DNA from: Spirochaetales bacterium
Lineage (GTDB): Bacteria; Spirochaetota; Spirochaetia; Treponematales; UBA12059
Reading direction: 5' to 3'
Length of the DNA stretch: 7,089 bases
Assembly: GCA_004525355.1 (NCBI GenBank)
Contig: SPCK01000104.1
Location: forward strand, 1-7,089
The notes beneath the pieces are model-generated. The model did not search any database. It was given only the letters and a program-made list of their open reading frames with translations, and was not told the DNA's origin. The translations under genes were made by a program, and so were the position numbers. Shown here piece by piece: positions 6,017 to 7,089 of this stretch (positions within the stretch are counted from its first letter, which is position 1; the number at the start of each line of letters is the position of its first letter).

Positions 6017-7089
6017 GGAACGATGTTCCTTCAAGATAGCACTCGAGCAATGCGCTCCGCGATGGCGCCGCTCCGACGCGACCCTCCAGCAAGGACCGAT
6101 AGATGGCCTCAAGATTCGCGCCGTATGCCTCTTCCGACCAAGCTGCCAGAACCTGCGTTGATGGAGCGATTCCGTTCAGAGGACCAGAGGCCCAGCCTTC
6201 CAGAAAGGAATTGACAGCAGTCATGTCGGACCTTGCGGCGGCACTCGATGAAACAGACAGCAGGACTTCTGACTGGGCAGCTTCGTCCAGCCGCCCGAAA
6301 TCGACGCCGTCGCCGTAGAGCGCTTCCACCTCCGAGGCGAGCCGCTCACCACCGTCATCAAGGCCGTATGCTACCCCACAGCGCAAAACCGCCGCGCGGG
6401 CGCGACTCCGCATTGCCCGAGCGTCGTACAACCGGCCCGGTACGGCGATTGCATCGTACAGTCCTGGAAGACTGACGCCACGGACCGCGAGGTCAAGGGC
6501 GATGTGACCTATTCGGCGACCGAGGACTGCATAGCCACGAACGACGGGTTCAAGGAAGGACAGGCCGAAACCCTCTTTTATCGATGTCGTGGCGACCGCG
6601 AAGGATCGCTCGTAATTCTCGCCAAGGCTCCGCTCCAAACCTGCTCCGAAGCGCATCGGCGCGGACAGACGGGTCGCCAGAGACCTCCAGGAATCGTAGT
6701 ACGGCAGGTCTCGCGGCGAATTCGGAGGCAAGGTAACAGCGAGTTCCATGCCATGGTCCAGAAAGAGGGACAACAACAGGGATTCTCCCAGATTCTTGCG
6801 GCGGATGCCTCGGACCGGGTACAGCACCGTAGCCTGGCCGTCCTCCACCCGAGCTTCCCGGGCTTTTACGCCCTCGTGTCGACGCTTCTCGTATGCCTCA
6901 AGCTGTTCAGCCGAGAAGACCGCGTCGGGCAGCAGGCTGACCACCCCAGCGCCGGAAGCACGCAGGGCCTCGGCATCCCTTCCGTTGATGACGGCCCAAG
7001 CCGCTCCGTCGGGATAACCTGAACGCGGATATACGGTCGGGCGCCAGTCTTCGGCCAGATCGTGTACATGCATGAGCAACGGCAATCCA
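6000..7089 (-). CDS. GT-B glycosyltransferase, N-terminus outside window (partial)
   Basis: This is the first visible gene of the minus-strand operon. The frame runs off the right edge of the window, so only about the last 362 residues are present; a TTG at 7085 is just an internal Leu codon. The visible part starts in the N-terminal domain with PLLMHVHDLAEDWRP, the strand and HxHD-type loop seen in the acceptor half of GT-B enzymes. The donor domain has VLYPVRGIRRKNLGE, whose Arg/Lys cluster fits binding of the nucleotide-sugar phosphates. It is followed by SIKEGFGLSFLEP, with the E-x7-E pair of GT4-like enzymes. The 100-plus residues after that are Ala/Arg/Glu-rich and helical, ending in FHAVGL. 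There is no membrane segment, so a cytoplasmic enzyme is likely. Its stop overlaps, or lies 16 bases before, the start of the HAD gene, depending on which HAD start is used. Substrates are unknown. It is distinct from the operon's other glycosyltransferase, so the two probably add different sugars or act at different steps. Confidence 0.82.
   Translation of the reverse strand, partial: GLPLLMHVHDLAEDWRPTVYPRSGYPDGAAWAVINGRDAEALRASGAGVVSLLPDAVFSAEQLEAYEKRRHEGVKAREARVEDGQATVLYPVRGIRRKNLGESLLLSLFLDHGMELAVTLPPNSPRDLPYYDSWRSLATRLSAPMRFGAGLERSLGENYERSFAVATTSIKEGFGLSFLEPVVRGYAVLGRRIGHIALDLAVRGVSLPGLYDAIAVPGRLYDARAMRSRARAAVLRCGVAYGLDDGGERLASEVEALYGDGVDFGRLDEAAQSEVLLSVSSSAAARSDMTAVNSFLEGWASGPLNGIAPSTQVLAAWSEEAYGANLEAIYRSLLEGRVGAAPSRSALLECYLEGTSFHAVGL

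Noticed and set aside
6504..7022. Plus-strand open frame of 172 codons
   Set aside because: It is antisense to the partial glycosyltransferase, and its composition looks like out-of-frame translation.

Overview
The window is a GC-rich bacterial segment. It holds three plus-strand genes on the left (a membrane protein, a periplasmic/outer-membrane PEGA protein, a DUF362 ferredoxin-type protein), a decayed gene remnant in the gap between the first two, and a compact minus-strand operon on the right (glycosyltransferase, HAD hydrolase, glycosyltransferase). An exported protein combining PEGA repeats with a FlgD-type Ig domain, next to a DUF362/2x[4Fe-4S] protein, suggests a high-GC spirochaete (Spirochaetia, Treponema/Spirochaeta-like). 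That is an inference from gene types only, since no rRNA or other marker gene is present.

Left part (1-1105). A seven-helix hemolysin III/PAQR-like membrane protein (70-798) keeps the family's architecture but has lost two of the three zinc-binding histidines. Behind it, on the opposite strand, lies a clear fragment of a MinD/FlhG-like ParA-superfamily ATPase (about 765-1013). Its P-loop end is cut off by a stop codon, and its C-terminal half is missing because the hemolysin-like gene starts there. The rest of this gap holds a perfect TATAAT box and a short leader for the next gene.

Middle part (1106-3789). The PEGA gene encodes a 509-residue exported protein: signal peptide, two PEGA domains, a FlgD-like Ig domain and a C-terminal region that looks like an outer-membrane beta-barrel ending in Trp. 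Its stop overlaps the start of the DUF362 gene (ATGGTAG), so the two are probably translationally coupled. The DUF362 protein ends in two complete [4Fe-4S] ferredoxin motifs.

Right part (3764-7089, minus strand). The order in the direction of transcription is a GT-B glycosyltransferase (5' end outside the window), a HAD-family hydrolase whose start overlaps or nearly touches the previous stop, then after 24 bases a GT4 glycosyltransferase with a strong ribosome binding site. The last gene overlaps the DUF362 gene tail to tail by 26 bases. Two nucleotide-sugar-dependent transferases around a small-molecule phosphatase-type enzyme suggest a dedicated pathway to a glycosylated small molecule, possibly a glycosylglycerate-type compatible solute or a glycoconjugate. 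The sequence alone does not fix the product.

I see no tRNA, rRNA, CRISPR array, insertion sequence or clear Rho-independent terminator.
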